A DNA stretch of 64,000 nucleotides. Origin: Pseudomonas lalkuanensis (lineage in GTDB: Bacteria; Pseudomonadota; Gammaproteobacteria; Pseudomonadales; Pseudomonadaceae). Positions within the stretch are counted from its first letter, which is position 1. Each line of letters begins with the position of its first letter. Under the pieces are notes generated by a model. It was not told where the DNA came from and did no database searches. It saw only the letters and a program-made list of their open reading frames with translations. Position numbers and translations under genes: made by a program. The DNA lies in NCBI RefSeq assembly GCF_008807375.1, contig NZ_CP043311.1:3514001-3578000 (forward strand), in the 5' to 3' direction. Shown here piece after piece: positions 15,820 to 24,735 of the stretch.

Positions 15820-16215
15820 TCAGGGGATCTGCATCTGTACCTGGCCGGGCATCTGGATCTTGATCACCCCGCCCCAGGTACACATCAGCGTGCTGTTGGA
15901 ATCCAGCGCCGGCATGCTGCCCAGCAGCACCGTTGGCGCGCCGCCGGGAATCCAGGGCGTCGCCGTGGCGGGAATGCAGGGCATGGGGGTCAGCGCGCCA
16001 AGGGCGGCGGCAGTGGCAGCGGCCACGGTTGGATTGGCCAGGCTCTGGCACATGCCGAAGGTGGGAATGTTCACCAGGGGGATGTGATCCATGATGTTCG
16101 CCGCCGGCATCCCGCCCGTGAGGGTGCGGTTCACCGGCAGCACATTCAACACCGTCGGCGCCACGCCGAAACTGCATTGCAGCGTCGCCCCGCTGCAAAC
16201 CTGCGGACATCCCAT
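15820..16215 (-). CDS. DUF4280 PAAR-like spike protein
   Basis: This 131-residue protein matches the DUF4280/PAAR-like family: MGCPQVCSGATLQCSFG at the N-terminus, then NIMDHIPLVNIPTFGMC, the Ala-rich stretch before LTPMPCIPATATPW, and a C-terminal LMCTWGGVIKIQMPG. PAAR-like proteins sharpen the VgrG tip and can carry effectors. ATG 16215 is chosen because the family begins there; the frame is open further upstream. It is convergent with the MORN gene, and the two stop codons abut (15819/15820), so it is transcribed separately from the tss operon. Confidence 0.9.
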   Translation of the reverse strand: MGCPQVCSGATLQCSFGVAPTVLNVLPVNRTLTGGMPAANIMDHIPLVNIPTFGMCQSLANPTVAAATAAALGALTPMPCIPATATPWIPGGAPTVLLGSMPALDSNSTLMCTWGGVIKIQMPGQVQMQIP

Positions 16216-16294
16216 GATCCGGCCTCCTCCATGCGTCGCCAGGAACTCTAGACGAGCTCCGGGAATCACGCCGCCTCCGTCAAACCGCCGATGC

Positions 16295-16318
16295 TGTGGG
16301 AGCGATTTCAATCGCGAG
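16295..16318. repeat. Pseudomonas-type REP element (single arm)
   Basis: TGTGGGAGCGATTTCAATCG followed by CGAG is one arm of the REP family found repeatedly in this window (26869, 36284, 37221, 49622, 51661). It lies in the 198-nt gap between the divergent PAAR-like gene and the His-rich gene. Confidence 0.85.
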
Positions 16319-16413
16319 GCCGGTCCGTCGCCCCGCGTCGGCGGGCCCCCGTCGAAAACTATAATGATCAGCACGGGGGTAAGTTCCGGGGGATTGAGTG
16401 TGGAGGGTTCGCC

Positions 16414-16815
16414 ATGCGCATCCTCAGGCTTGTGGTTCTGGCATTGGCCTGTCTCGGCGGGAGCCAGGTAGCGGCAGGTCCGCCGTGGCCCGGCAACGAC
16501 ACCAGCGGCGCCATGATGCTGGCCGGTGGTCGCGGTGGAAGCCACTTCAGCGGCTTCCACCATCGCAGCAGCCACATGGGCTTCAGGCATCATCAGGTTT
16601 TCAAATCCCATCACCACCCTGGGGTCAGGCATCACCACCGCAACTTCAGCGGATTCCGCCGGAGCCATGGCTTTGGCAAGACGAATTCGCGGTTCTTCAT
16701 CGTCGATCCGCGCTTTGACCACCGTTTCGACCACCGCATCCGGACGCGCGGGGTAGTGATCCGCTTCAATGACCCGAACTCCGTGATGTTCACGAGTCCT
16801 GGCTTCCATCAATGA
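16414..16815 (+). CDS. Small exported histidine-rich protein
   Basis: A 133-residue protein with a clear signal peptide (MRILRLVVLALACLGGSQVA, cleavage near residue 22). The mature part is very rich in His, Gly, Arg and Phe, with clusters such as FHHRSSHMGFRHHQVF and HHHPGVRHHHRNFSG. The His clusters suggest periplasmic metal binding, but I recognise no family. GGAGG lies about 8 nt before ATG 16414. It stands alone between the type VI block and the paa genes and may belong to neither. Confidence 0.75.
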   Translation: MRILRLVVLALACLGGSQVAAGPPWPGNDTSGAMMLAGGRGGSHFSGFHHRSSHMGFRHHQVFKSHHHPGVRHHHRNFSGFRRSHGFGKTNSRFFIVDPRFDHRFDHRIRTRGVVIRFNDPNSVMFTSPGFHQ

Positions 16816-17162
16816 CTCGCCTCAAGGCCAGCGCGCAGCAAGCCGTCCTGCAGGAGGGAGGCGACTGCGTCCAGGCCCCAGCCCGCCGAAGACACAGGCC
16901 CGCTCCCCGCCCCAACAAACAGAACACCAAAAGCACGCAATCAATAAATCTGCGTATCGCTTTCCAGTTTTAGCCTGAATCGATCAGCCTCTACCACCAC
17001 CGACGCCCGGCGAAAGCCCCATGACAAAGCCTTCCCCCTGACATTTACTGCCATCCATCACCCCCCGAAATCCCTCTCACCCAGCCTATCCCTTATGCGC
17101 GGATGCCCCGCGACCGATCGTCAATCCGATACAAAAACTCTATTCGATACACGTTTTAGTGT
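16816..17162. other. Intergenic region between the His-rich gene and the paa promoter
   Basis: I see no convincing coding frame or RNA gene here. The right-hand half is A/T-rich and contains direct and inverted GATAC words belonging to the paa control region (see 17128-17191). Confidence 0.5.
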
Positions 17163-17191
17163 TTGATATTTGTTTTCGTATCATTTAAAAA
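17128..17191 (+). promoter_or_regulatory. Predicted paa promoter with overlapping GATAC/GTATC operator-like repeats
   Basis: TTGATA at 17163-17168 and TAAAAA at 17186-17191, 17 nt apart, form a sigma70-like promoter about 50 nt before paaA. Two direct GATACA words (17128-17133, 17146-17151) and an inverted GTATC (17178-17182) surround and overlap it. This layout suggests a repressor such as PaaX or a TetR-type PaaR, relieved by phenylacetyl-CoA. The regulator identity is inferred; neither gene is in the window. Confidence 0.5.
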
Positions 17192-17241
17192 TAGCGCCAT
17201 GGCCAAGCCACCCCACGAACCCTGCATGGCTGGAGAACGGC

Positions 17242-18234
17242 ATGTACGCACAATTGGTTGAGACAGGCGTGAAGCGCGTGAAGGCGCTGGAGGAGATGAC
17301 TCCCGAAGAACGCGCCTTCCAGGAAAAGATCGACGCGGAAATCAAGATCGAGGCAAAGAACTGGATGCCGGACGCCTACCGGCAGACCCTGATCCGCCAG
17401 ATTTCCCAGCACGCCCACTCCGAGATCGTCGGCATGCTGCCCGAGGGCAACTGGGTGACCCGCGCCCCGACCCTGAAGCGCAAGCTGCAGCTGATGGCCA
17501 AGATCCAGGACGAAGCCGGCCACGGCCTCTACCTCTACAGCGCCATGGAAACCCTGGGTGCGGACCGCGACACCGAGGTTGCCAAGCTGCACTCTGGCCG
17601 TGCCAAGTATTCGAGCATCTTCAACTACCCCACCCTGACCTGGGCCGACATGGGCGCGGTGGGCTGGCTGGTGGATGGTGCCGCCATCGTCAACCAGGTG
17701 GTGCTGCAGCGGACCTCTTATGGCCCCTACTCCCGCGCCATGATCCGCATCTGCAAGGAAGAGTCCTTCCACCAGCGCCAGGGCTACGAAATCCTCCTGC
17801 ACATGATGCGCAACGGCACCCAGGCCCAGAAGGACATGGTCCAGGACGCCATCAACCGCCTCTGGTGGCCGTCGCTGATGATGTTCGGCCCGAGCGACGC
17901 CGACTCCCCAAACAGTGCCCAGTCCATGGCCTGGAAGATCAAGCGCCAGAGCAACGACGAACTGCGCCAGCGCTTCATCGACCAGACCGTGCCGCAGCTG
18001 GAACTGCTCGGCTGCACCGCCCCCGACCCGGACCTGAAATGGAACGAGGCACGCGGCCACTACGACTTCGGCGAGATCCACTGGGAAGAGTTCTACGAAG
18101 TGCTCAAGGGCAACGGCCCGTGCAACGTCGAGCGCGTCGCCACCCGTCGCAAGGCCATCGAAGACGGCGCCTGGGTACGCGAAGCCGCTGTCGCCCATGC
18201 CCGCAAACAACAACAGAAACGCGACGCCGCGTAA
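17242..18234 (+). CDS. paaA: Phenylacetyl-CoA epoxidase catalytic subunit PaaA
   Basis: This 330-residue diiron oxygenase subunit epoxidises the aromatic ring of phenylacetyl-CoA within the PaaABC(E) complex. The ferritin-like iron ligands are visible: E61, then E91-x2-H94 (in QDEAGHGLY), and E174-x2-H177 (in [10 protein letters not shown]). ATG 17242, with GGAG 7 nt upstream, gives the family start MYAQLVETG; the frame is open 72 nt earlier, but that part overlaps the promoter. It is the first paa gene. A 149-nt gap holding a repeat element separates it from paaB. Confidence 0.97.
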   Translation: MYAQLVETGVKRVKALEEMTPEERAFQEKIDAEIKIEAKNWMPDAYRQTLIRQISQHAHSEIVGMLPEGNWVTRAPTLKRKLQLMAKIQDEAGHGLYLYSAMETLGADRDTEVAKLHSGRAKYSSIFNYPTLTWADMGAVGWLVDGAAIVNQVVLQRTSYGPYSRAMIRICKEESFHQRQGYEILLHMMRNGTQAQKDMVQDAINRLWWPSLMMFGPSDADSPNSAQSMAWKIKRQSNDELRQRFIDQTVPQLELLGCTAPDPDLKWNEARGHYDFGEIHWEEFYEVLKGNGPCNVERVATRRKAIEDGAWVREAAVAHARKQQQKRDAA

Positions 18235-18268
18235 GCCCGAACTTGAGCTAGCGAGCTCGAGCAGAACC

Positions 18269-18337
18269 AGGCGGAAACAGGCACGGGCGCGGAGTTTACG
18301 CCTGTAAATGAGCAGGCCGGGCCTGTTTCCAACGACG
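18269..18337. repeat. 69-nt repeat element, copy A (between paaA and paaB)
   Basis: This copy is the inverse of 19991-20059, with roughly 80 percent identity by eye and equal length. Shared cores include GGAGTTTACG, GTAAATGAGCA and TGTTTCCAACGACG. Each copy has an inner palindrome (GTTTAC, short spacer, GTAAAT). Similarity continues weakly past both ends. Confidence 0.8.
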
Positions 18338-18383
18338 TTTTGCCAACCCGCGGCAGCTCATTCCCGATGAGGAGACAAACACC

Positions 18384-18665
18384 ATGTCTGAGTGGACCCT
18401 TTTTGAAGTTTTTGTGCGCAGCAAGCACGGCCTGAACCACAAGCACGTCGGTAGCGTGCATGCCGCCGATGCGCGCATGGCCATCGAGAACGCCCGCGAG
18501 CTGTACACCCGCCGCAATGAAGGCGTGAGCCTGTGGGTAGTGCCGTCCGCACTGATCACCGCCTCCTCCCCGGACGAGAAGGAGCCGCTGTTCGACCCGT
18601 CCCAGGACAAGGTCTACCGCCACGCCAGCTTCTACGAGCTGCCGGCCGAAGTCGGACACATGTGA
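18384..18665 (+). CDS. paaB: Phenylacetyl-CoA epoxidase subunit PaaB
   Basis: This 93-residue protein has the full family length and pattern: WTLFEVFVRSKHGLNHKHVGSVHAADA at the start, then ELYTRRNEGVSLWVV, and a C-terminus YRHASFYELP. PaaB is a small non-catalytic subunit that bridges PaaAC heterodimers and mediates reductase contact. A GAGGAGA site precedes ATG 18384. paaC follows 10 nt later. Confidence 0.97.
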   Translation: MSEWTLFEVFVRSKHGLNHKHVGSVHAADARMAIENARELYTRRNEGVSLWVVPSALITASSPDEKEPLFDPSQDKVYRHASFYELPAEVGHM

Positions 18666-18675
18666 GGCCGCCGCC

Positions 18676-19437
18676 ATGAGCCAACGCGAAGACCTCATCC
18701 AATACCTGCTGCGCCTCGGCGACAGCGCCCTGATCCAGGGCCAGCGCCTGTGCGAATGGTGCGGCCGCGCACCGGCACTGGAAGAAGAGCTGGCACTGAT
18801 GAACGTCGGTCTCGACCTGGTGGGCCAGGCCCGCAACTGGCTGGACTATGCCGCCGAGCTGCTGGACGACGGCCGTGACGCCGACCATCTGGCGTTCCGC
18901 CGCGACGAGCGCGCCTACCGCAACCTGCTGTTGGTTGAGCAACCCAACGGCGACTACGCGGTAACCATCACCAAGCAGTTCCTCTTTGATGCCTGGCACT
19001 TCCAGATGCTGCATGGCCTTTCCCAGTCCAGCGACGAGCGCGTCGCCGGCATCGCTGCCAAGGCCCTGAAGGAAGTCACCTACCACCTGCGCCGCTCCGG
19101 CGAATGGGTCGAGCGCCTGGGCGACGGTACCGAGCAAAGCCACCAGCGCATGCTGGCGGCCATCCGCGACATCTGGCGCTTCACCGTGGAACTGGTGAAT
19201 GGCGACGAGGTGGAACAGCGCCTCTTCGAGGCCGGCATTGCGCCGAACCCGACGGAGATCGCCGCTGCCTGGAAGTCCAAGGTGGCCGATATCTTCGCCA
19301 GCGCCACCCTGCCGATGCCGGAACCGGCCAGCCACTTCTACCTGTCCGGCCGCAAGGGCCTGCACACCGAGCATCTCGGTCTGCTGCTGGCCGAAATGCA
19401 ATTCCTTCAGCGGGCCTACCCCGATGCGTCCTGGTGA
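18676..19437 (+). CDS. paaC: Phenylacetyl-CoA epoxidase structural subunit PaaC
   Basis: This 253-residue ferritin-like protein pairs with PaaA but lacks its own catalytic iron site. Typical segments are LLRLGDSALIQGQRLCEWCG, ALMNVGLDLVGQARNW, ITKQFLFDAWHFQML and the C-terminal GLHTEHLGLLLAEMQFLQRAYP. It starts 10 nt after paaB and overlaps paaD by 14 nt. Confidence 0.97.
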   Translation: MSQREDLIQYLLRLGDSALIQGQRLCEWCGRAPALEEELALMNVGLDLVGQARNWLDYAAELLDDGRDADHLAFRRDERAYRNLLLVEQPNGDYAVTITKQFLFDAWHFQMLHGLSQSSDERVAGIAAKALKEVTYHLRRSGEWVERLGDGTEQSHQRMLAAIRDIWRFTVELVNGDEVEQRLFEAGIAPNPTEIAAAWKSKVADIFASATLPMPEPASHFYLSGRKGLHTEHLGLLLAEMQFLQRAYPDASW

Positions 19438-19957
19438 GCTGATTACCAGCGACCGTGGCGCCAGGCCCGGCGCGCCAGATGATCTGGCGCGCGCCTGGTC
19501 GGTGCTGGGTGAGGTGATGGACCCGGAAGTGCCGGTGGTCAGCGTGGTCGACCTCGGCATCGTCCGCGGCCTCGACTGGCAGGACGGCCATCTGCATGTG
19601 GTGGTCACCCCGACCTACTCCGGCTGCCCGGCCACCGAGGTGATCGAGCACGACATCGAGCAGGCCCTGGAAGGTGCTGGCTTCGCCGCGCCAAAACTGG
19701 AGCGCCGCCTGACGCCCGCCTGGACCACCGACTGGATCAGCTCCGACGGCCGCGAGCGCCTGCGCGCCTACGGCATCGCCCCGCCGGCCGGCAGCACCAG
19801 CAAGCGCAGCCTGATGGGCGACGCCGGCGATGTCTGCTGCCCGCAGTGTGGCAGCGCCCATACCGAGCAGCTCAGCCAGTTTGGCTCCACCGCGTGCAAA
19901 GCCTTGTACCGCTGCATCGATTGCCGCGAGCCTTTCGACTATTTCAAGTGCATCTAG
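19424..19957 (+). CDS. paaD: Phenylacetyl-CoA epoxidase assembly factor PaaD
   Basis: This 177-residue protein has an N-terminal DUF59/MIP18-like domain (VMDPEVPVVSVVDLGIVRG and PTYSGCPATEVIEHDI) and a C-terminal zinc ribbon with CPQCGS and CIDC. PaaD is thought to help metal-centre maturation of the epoxidase system. ATG 19424 overlaps paaC by 14 nt and gives the usual family length; longer versions of the frame run inside paaC. A repeat element follows before paaE. Confidence 0.94.
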   Translation: MRPGELITSDRGARPGAPDDLARAWSVLGEVMDPEVPVVSVVDLGIVRGLDWQDGHLHVVVTPTYSGCPATEVIEHDIEQALEGAGFAAPKLERRLTPAWTTDWISSDGRERLRAYGIAPPAGSTSKRSLMGDAGDVCCPQCGSAHTEQLSQFGSTACKALYRCIDCREPFDYFKCI

Positions 19958-19990
19958 GAGGACGAACACAAACTGCTGCGCTCGGCCATG

Positions 19991-20059
19991 CGTCGTTGGA
20001 AACAGCCTCGGAATGCTCATTTACACACGTAAACTCCGCTTCCTCAGCTGCTTCCGCCT
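19991..20059. repeat. 69-nt repeat element, copy B (between paaD and paaE, inverted relative to copy A)
   Basis: The reverse complement aligns along its full length with 18269-18337. In one transcript the two copies could pair and enclose paaBCD. The element also carries a local palindrome (TTTACACACGTAAA). Confidence 0.8.
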
Positions 20060-20124
20060 AGCCTGGCCTTCGCTCGTGACGTTTGTATTCGCCCTCCGCG
20101 CGGCAATGCCGCAGGAGAAGAACA

Positions 20125-21201
20125 ATGAGCAAGTTCCACAGCCTGAAGATCAAAGAAGTGCGCCCGGAAACCCGCGATGCGGTGTCCATCGCCTTCGACA
20201 TTCCCGCCGATCTCGCCGATACCTTCCGCTTCACCCAGGGCCAGCACCTGGTGATGCGCGCCCAGATGGACGGCGAGGAAGTGCGCCGCTCCTACTCCAT
20301 CTGCACCGGCGTCAATGACGGCGAGCTGCGGGTGGCGATCAAGCGCGTGGCCGGCGGCCGTTTCTCCGCCTATGCCAATGACAGCCTGAAAGCCGGGCAG
20401 AGCCTGGAAGTGATGCCGCCGTCTGGCCACTTCTTCGTCGAACTGGACGCCGCGCGCCACGGTAACTACCTGGCTGTGGCCGCCGGCAGCGGCATCACGC
20501 CGATCCTGTCGATCATCAAGACCACACTGGAAAGCGAGCCGAACAGCCGCTTCACCCTGATCTACGGCAACCGTTCCAGCGCTTCTGCACTGTTCCGCGA
20601 ACAGTTGGAAGACCTGAAGAACAGCTACCTGCAACGCCTCAACCTGATCTTCGTGTTCAGCCGCGAGCAGCAGGACGTGGACCTCTACAACGGCCGGATC
20701 GACGCCGACAAGTGCGGCCAGTTGTTCTCCCGCTGGATCGACGCCAAGGCCCTGGACGCCGCCTTCATCTGCGGCCCGCAGGCCATGACCGAAACCGTGC
20801 GCGACCAGCTCAAGGCCAACGGCATGCCCGCCGAGCGCATCCACTTCGAGCTGTTCGCCGCCGCCGGCAGCAGCGCCAAGCGCGAAGCCCGCGAAGCCGC
20901 CCGCGCCACTGACAGCGCCAGCAGCCAGGTCACCGTCATCAGCGATGGCCGCGAAATGACCTTCGAACTGCCGCGCAACAGCGTCAGCGTGCTGGACGCC
21001 GGCAATGCCCAGGGTATGGAACTGCCCTTCTCCTGCAAGGCCGGCGTGTGCTCCACCTGCAAGTGCAAGGTGATCGAAGGCGAGGTGGAGATGGACAGCA
21101 ACTTCGCCCTGGAGGACTACGAAGTGGCCGCCGGCTACGTGCTGTCCTGCCAGACCTTCCCGGTCAGCGAGAAAGTCGTCCTCGATTTCGACCAGCTCTA
21201 A
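20125..21201 (+). CDS. paaE: Phenylacetyl-CoA epoxidase reductase PaaE
   Basis: This 358-residue flavoprotein passes NADPH electrons to the PaaABC diiron centre. The FAD-binding signature RRSYSICTG is near residue 56, the nucleotide loop [11 protein letters not shown] near 118-128, and the C-terminal plant-type 2Fe-2S domain holds [11 protein letters not shown] plus the distal cysteine in YVLSCQ. ATG 20125 follows AGGAGAAG. The frame is open 42 nt earlier without a ribosome site. Confidence 0.97.
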   Translation: MSKFHSLKIKEVRPETRDAVSIAFDIPADLADTFRFTQGQHLVMRAQMDGEEVRRSYSICTGVNDGELRVAIKRVAGGRFSAYANDSLKAGQSLEVMPPSGHFFVELDAARHGNYLAVAAGSGITPILSIIKTTLESEPNSRFTLIYGNRSSASALFREQLEDLKNSYLQRLNLIFVFSREQQDVDLYNGRIDADKCGQLFSRWIDAKALDAAFICGPQAMTETVRDQLKANGMPAERIHFELFAAAGSSAKREAREAARATDSASSQVTVISDGREMTFELPRNSVSVLDAGNAQGMELPFSCKAGVCSTCKCKVIEGEVEMDSNFALEDYEVAAGYVLSCQTFPVSEKVVLDFDQL

Positions 21202-21251
21202 GCGACACCCGCAGCAGCGAGCTCTGCGCGCGAAGCGTTTGCCACCCGTGC

Positions 21252-21279
21252 ATTCGCGAGCAGGGCTCGCTCCTGCAAA
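21252..21279. repeat. REP-like sequence after paaE
   Basis: The sequence TTCGCGAGCAGGGCTCGCTC with a CTGCA end resembles one arm of the REP-type repeats elsewhere in the window. It lies in the 180-nt gap between paaE and the DUF485 gene; no terminator T-run is visible. Confidence 0.45.
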
Positions 21280-21381
21280 GAAATAGAAAAGCAGTGCCAG
21301 CAACACCCCCGTTCGACTCAAGCAGCCTTGCCGTCGGCCGTCGAACGGGTGCCTCGACAATCACAAAAAGAGAGAGCAACC

Positions 21382-21687
21382 ATGACCCCGCAAGACCTCG
21401 ATCGCATCCGGGAAAACCCGGACTTCATCCAACTGGTCCGCCGCAAGCAACGCCTGACCTGGTCGCTGACCGCCGCCATGCTGGTGATCTACTACGGCTT
21501 CGTGCTGCTGGTGGCCTTCGCCCCTGGCGTGCTCGGCCATTCCCTCAATGGAGGCGTCACCAGCGTGGGCATGCTGGTGGGCGTGGCCATCATCCTGCTC
21601 TCCTTCGCGCTCACCGGCATTTATGTGAAGCGCACCAACGTCCTCGACCCGCTGAACGACAAGGTCAAGCAGGAGTGCGGCCAATGA
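21382..21687 (+). CDS. DUF485 membrane protein paired with the symporter
   Basis: This 101-residue protein has two hydrophobic segments (about 27-50 and 62-80) and the DUF485 pattern [16 protein letters not shown] plus a cytosolic tail. Such proteins (YjcH type) are regularly encoded just before ActP/PaaL-type solute:sodium symporters and probably help the transporter. ATG 21382 follows AGAGAG. Its stop overlaps the next start (ATGA), so translation is coupled. Confidence 0.92.
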   Translation: MTPQDLDRIRENPDFIQLVRRKQRLTWSLTAAMLVIYYGFVLLVAFAPGVLGHSLNGGVTSVGMLVGVAIILLSFALTGIYVKRTNVLDPLNDKVKQECGQ

Positions 21688-23330
21688 AAGCACTCGCTTC
21701 CCTGCTGCTCGCCGCCGGTCTCCTGGCCTCCCAGGGCGCGTTCGCCGCCGACGCCGCCACGCGTCCGCTGAACTGGAACGCCATCTACATGTTCCTCGCG
21801 TTCGTGCTCTTCACCCTCGGCATCACCCGCTGGGCCGCCTTGCGCACGCGCTCGGCCGCGGACTTCTATACCGCCGGCGGCGGCCTCACCGGCTTCCAGA
21901 ACGGCCTGGCCATCGCCGGCGACATGATCAGCGCGGCGTCCTTCCTCGGCATTTCCGCGATGATGTTCATGAACGGCTACGACGGCCTGTTGTACGCACT
22001 GGGCGTACTCGCCGGCTGGCCGATCATCCTGTTCCTGATCGCCGAGCGCCTGCGCAACCTGGGCAAGTACACCTTCGCCGACGTGGTGTCCTATCGCCTG
22101 GAGCAGAGCCCGATCCGCATCACCGCCGCCTTCGGCACCCTGACCGTGGCGCTGATGTACCTGGTGGCGCAGATGGTCGGCGCCGGCAAGCTGATCGAGC
22201 TGCTGTTCGGCCTCTCGTACACCCAGGCCGTGATGCTGGTGGGCGTGCTGATGGTCTGCTACGTGACCTTCGGCGGCATGCTGGCCACCACCTGGGTGCA
22301 GATCATCAAGGCGGTGCTGCTGCTGTCCGGCACCAGCTTCATGGCCTTCATGGTGCTCAAGCATTTCGGTTTCAGCACCGAGGCGATGTTCGCCGCTGCG
22401 GCCTCCGTACACGCCAAGGGCGCGGCCATCATGGCGCCGGGCGGCCTGCTGTCGAACCCCATCGACGCCATTTCCCTCGGGCTCGGCATGATGTTCGGCA
22501 CCGCCGGCCTGCCGCACATCCTGATGCGCTTCTTCACCGTGAGTGACGCCAGGGAAGCGCGCAAATCGGTGTTCTACGCCACTGGCTTCATCGGCTACTT
22601 CTACCTGCTGCTGATCGTGGTCGGCTTCGGCTCCATCGTCATGGTCGGCACCAACCCGGAATTCCGCGATGCGGCCGGCGCCATCATCGGCGGCGGCAAC
22701 ATGGTGGCGGTGCACCTGTCCCACGCGGTTGGCGGCAGCCTGTTCCTCGGCTTCATCTCCGCCGTGGGCTTCGCCACCATCCTGGCGGTGGTGGCTGGCC
22801 TCGCGCTGTCCGGCGCCTCGGCGGTGTCCCACGACCTGTACGCCTGCGTGATCCGCAAGGGCAGGGCCAGCGAGCGTGAGGAAATGCGCGTGTCGCGTAT
22901 CGCCACCCTGTGCATCGGCGTGCTGGCGGTGATCCTCGGCCTGCTGTTCGAGTCGCAGAACATCGCTTTCCTCTCCGGCCTGGTGCTGGCCATCGCCGCC
23001 TCGGTCAACTTCCCGGTGCTGTTCCTCTCCATGTTCTGGAAAGGCCTGACCACCCGTGGCGCCGTCGCCGGCAGTTTGGCCGGCCTGGTGTCCGCCATCG
23101 CCCTGCTGGTGTTGAGCCCCGCCGTCTGGGTCAACGTGCTGCACCACGACAAGGCGCTGTTCCCCTACTCCAACCCGGCGCTGTTCTCCATGGGCCTGGC
23201 CTTCCTCAGTGCCTGGCTGTTCTCGGTGACCGACGCCTCCGAGCGTGCCAAGCAAGAGCGCGGCCGTTACCTGGCCCAGTTCATCCGCTCCATGACCGGC
23301 ATCGGCGCAGCCGCCGCCAGCCGCCACTGA
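21684..23330 (+). CDS. paaL: Solute:sodium symporter, probable phenylacetate permease PaaL
   Basis: This 548-residue inner-membrane transporter belongs to the SSS family (ActP/DhlC/PaaL branch). It starts with a signal-like segment ending AFAADA, then about 12 to 13 helices with the family blocks [29 protein letters not shown], and [15 protein letters not shown]. Location between the epoxidase genes and a porin makes phenylacetate the likely substrate; acetate permease ActP is the nearest alternative by sequence type. ATG 21684 overlaps the DUF485 stop. Confidence 0.9.
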   Translation: MKALASLLLAAGLLASQGAFAADAATRPLNWNAIYMFLAFVLFTLGITRWAALRTRSAADFYTAGGGLTGFQNGLAIAGDMISAASFLGISAMMFMNGYDGLLYALGVLAGWPIILFLIAERLRNLGKYTFADVVSYRLEQSPIRITAAFGTLTVALMYLVAQMVGAGKLIELLFGLSYTQAVMLVGVLMVCYVTFGGMLATTWVQIIKAVLLLSGTSFMAFMVLKHFGFSTEAMFAAAASVHAKGAAIMAPGGLLSNPIDAISLGLGMMFGTAGLPHILMRFFTVSDAREARKSVFYATGFIGYFYLLLIVVGFGSIVMVGTNPEFRDAAGAIIGGGNMVAVHLSHAVGGSLFLGFISAVGFATILAVVAGLALSGASAVSHDLYACVIRKGRASEREEMRVSRIATLCIGVLAVILGLLFESQNIAFLSGLVLAIAASVNFPVLFLSMFWKGLTTRGAVAGSLAGLVSAIALLVLSPAVWVNVLHHDKALFPYSNPALFSMGLAFLSAWLFSVTDASERAKQERGRYLAQFIRSMTGIGAAAASRH

Positions 23331-23363
23331 GCCCTGAGCAACCGGACAATGGATAGAAGAACA

Positions 23364-24599
23364 ATGCCCCACAGTCGCACACTCGCGCCGCTCGTTGCGA
23401 CGCTCACCCTGCCCCTAGCCACCTCGGCGCTGGCGGATTTCATCGAAGACAGCAAGGGCAGCCTCGAGCTGCGCAACCACTACATCAACCGCGACTTCCG
23501 CCAGGACGGCGCACCTCAGTCCAAGGCCGAGGAATGGGGCCAGGGCTTCACCGCGCGCATCGAGTCGGGTTTCACCGAAGGCACCGTGGGCGTCGGCCTG
23601 GACGCCATCGGTGAACTGGGCGTGAAGCTGGACGCCAGCCGCGACCGTCGTGGCACCGGCCTGCTGCCCTTCGGCCCGGTGTCGAAGGAGCCGGTGGACG
23701 ACTACAGCGAGCTGGGCCTGACCGCCAAACTGCGCGCCTCCCAGAGCGTGCTGCGCCTGGGCACCCTGCAGCCGCTGCTGCCGGTGGCGACCTACAACGA
23801 CACCCGTCTGCTCTCTTCAACCTTCCAGGGTGGCATGCTGACCAGCCAGGAAATCAGCGGCCTGACCTTCAACGGCGGCCGCCTGACCCGCACCAACCTG
23901 CGCGACTCCTCCGGCCGCGACGACATCGGTTTCGGCGCCGCCACCAGCGACGCCTTCAACTTCGCCGGCGGCACCTACGCCATCAACCCGCAGCTGGCGG
24001 TGAGCTACTACTACGGCCTGCTGGACGACATCTACCGCCAGCAGTTCGTTGGTCTGGTGCACACGCTGCCGCTGTCCGGCGGCTTCAACCTGAAAAGCGA
24101 CATCCGCTACTTCGACAGCCGGGGCGATGGCGTCGAGCGCGCGGGGGAGATCGACAACCGCAACTTCAACGGCATGTTCAGCCTGGGCAAGGGCGCCCAC
24201 CGGTTCAGCGCGGCGTTCCAGCGCATGTCCGGCGACAGCGCCTTCCCCTTCCTCAATGGCGGCGACCCCTACGTGGTCAACCTGGTGACCTTCAACACCT
24301 TCACCCGCGCCGAGGAAGATGCCTGGCAACTGCGCTACGACTACGACTTCGCCGCACTGGGCGTTCCAGGTCTGACCTTCATGACCCGCTACGTCGACGG
24401 CGGCAACGTCAAGACCGCCAGCGGCGACGATGGTGAGGAATGGGAACGCGACAGCGACCTGGCCTATGTGATCCAGAGCGGTTCCCTCAAGGGCCTGAGC
24501 CTGCGCTGGCGCAATGTCACCTTCCGCTCCGGCAACGGGCTGACGACCGACCTCGATGAAAATCGCCTGATCCTCGGCTACACCCTGACCCTCTGGTGA
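23364..24599 (+). CDS. OprD-family porin, probable phenylacetate channel
   Basis: This outer-membrane porin of 411 residues has a signal peptide ending SALADF, then OprD-type blocks: FIEDSKGSLELRNHYINRDF at the mature N-terminus, EWGQGFTARIESGF, and an aromatic C-terminus (LGYTLTLW). It corresponds to PhaK/PaaM of phenylacetate clusters. ATG 23364 has AGAAGA just upstream; ATG 23349 is an in-frame alternative adding five residues. It sits directly after the permease, so uptake across both membranes is encoded together. Confidence 0.92.
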   Translation: MPHSRTLAPLVATLTLPLATSALADFIEDSKGSLELRNHYINRDFRQDGAPQSKAEEWGQGFTARIESGFTEGTVGVGLDAIGELGVKLDASRDRRGTGLLPFGPVSKEPVDDYSELGLTAKLRASQSVLRLGTLQPLLPVATYNDTRLLSSTFQGGMLTSQEISGLTFNGGRLTRTNLRDSSGRDDIGFGAATSDAFNFAGGTYAINPQLAVSYYYGLLDDIYRQQFVGLVHTLPLSGGFNLKSDIRYFDSRGDGVERAGEIDNRNFNGMFSLGKGAHRFSAAFQRMSGDSAFPFLNGGDPYVVNLVTFNTFTRAEEDAWQLRYDYDFAALGVPGLTFMTRYVDGGNVKTASGDDGEEWERDSDLAYVIQSGSLKGLSLRWRNVTFRSGNGLTTDLDENRLILGYTLTLW

Positions 24600-24620
24600 A
24601 CAGCAGAAAAACCGAACCCT

Positions 24621-24681
24621 TGTAGGAACGAGCTTGCTCACCAAAGCCAGCTCCCGGTGCGCGAGCAAGCTCGCTCCTACA
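24621..24681. repeat. Palindromic REP-like pair between the porin gene and paaZ
   Basis: TGTAGGAACGAGCTTGCTC and GAGCAAGCTCGCTCCTACA form an inverted pair with a central spacer. It is a variant of the Pseudomonas REP family. It may form a hairpin that protects the upstream transcript. Confidence 0.75.
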
Positions 24682-24735
24682 TGAACACCAAACCGACGCC
24701 GGTGCCCCTGCACTGGCCTTCACGGAGATTTCCCC

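Noticed and set aside
21621..23372. A 583-codon minus-strand frame opposite paaL
   Set aside because: Translation is His, Gln and Gly-rich low complexity; the plus strand encodes a typical symporter.
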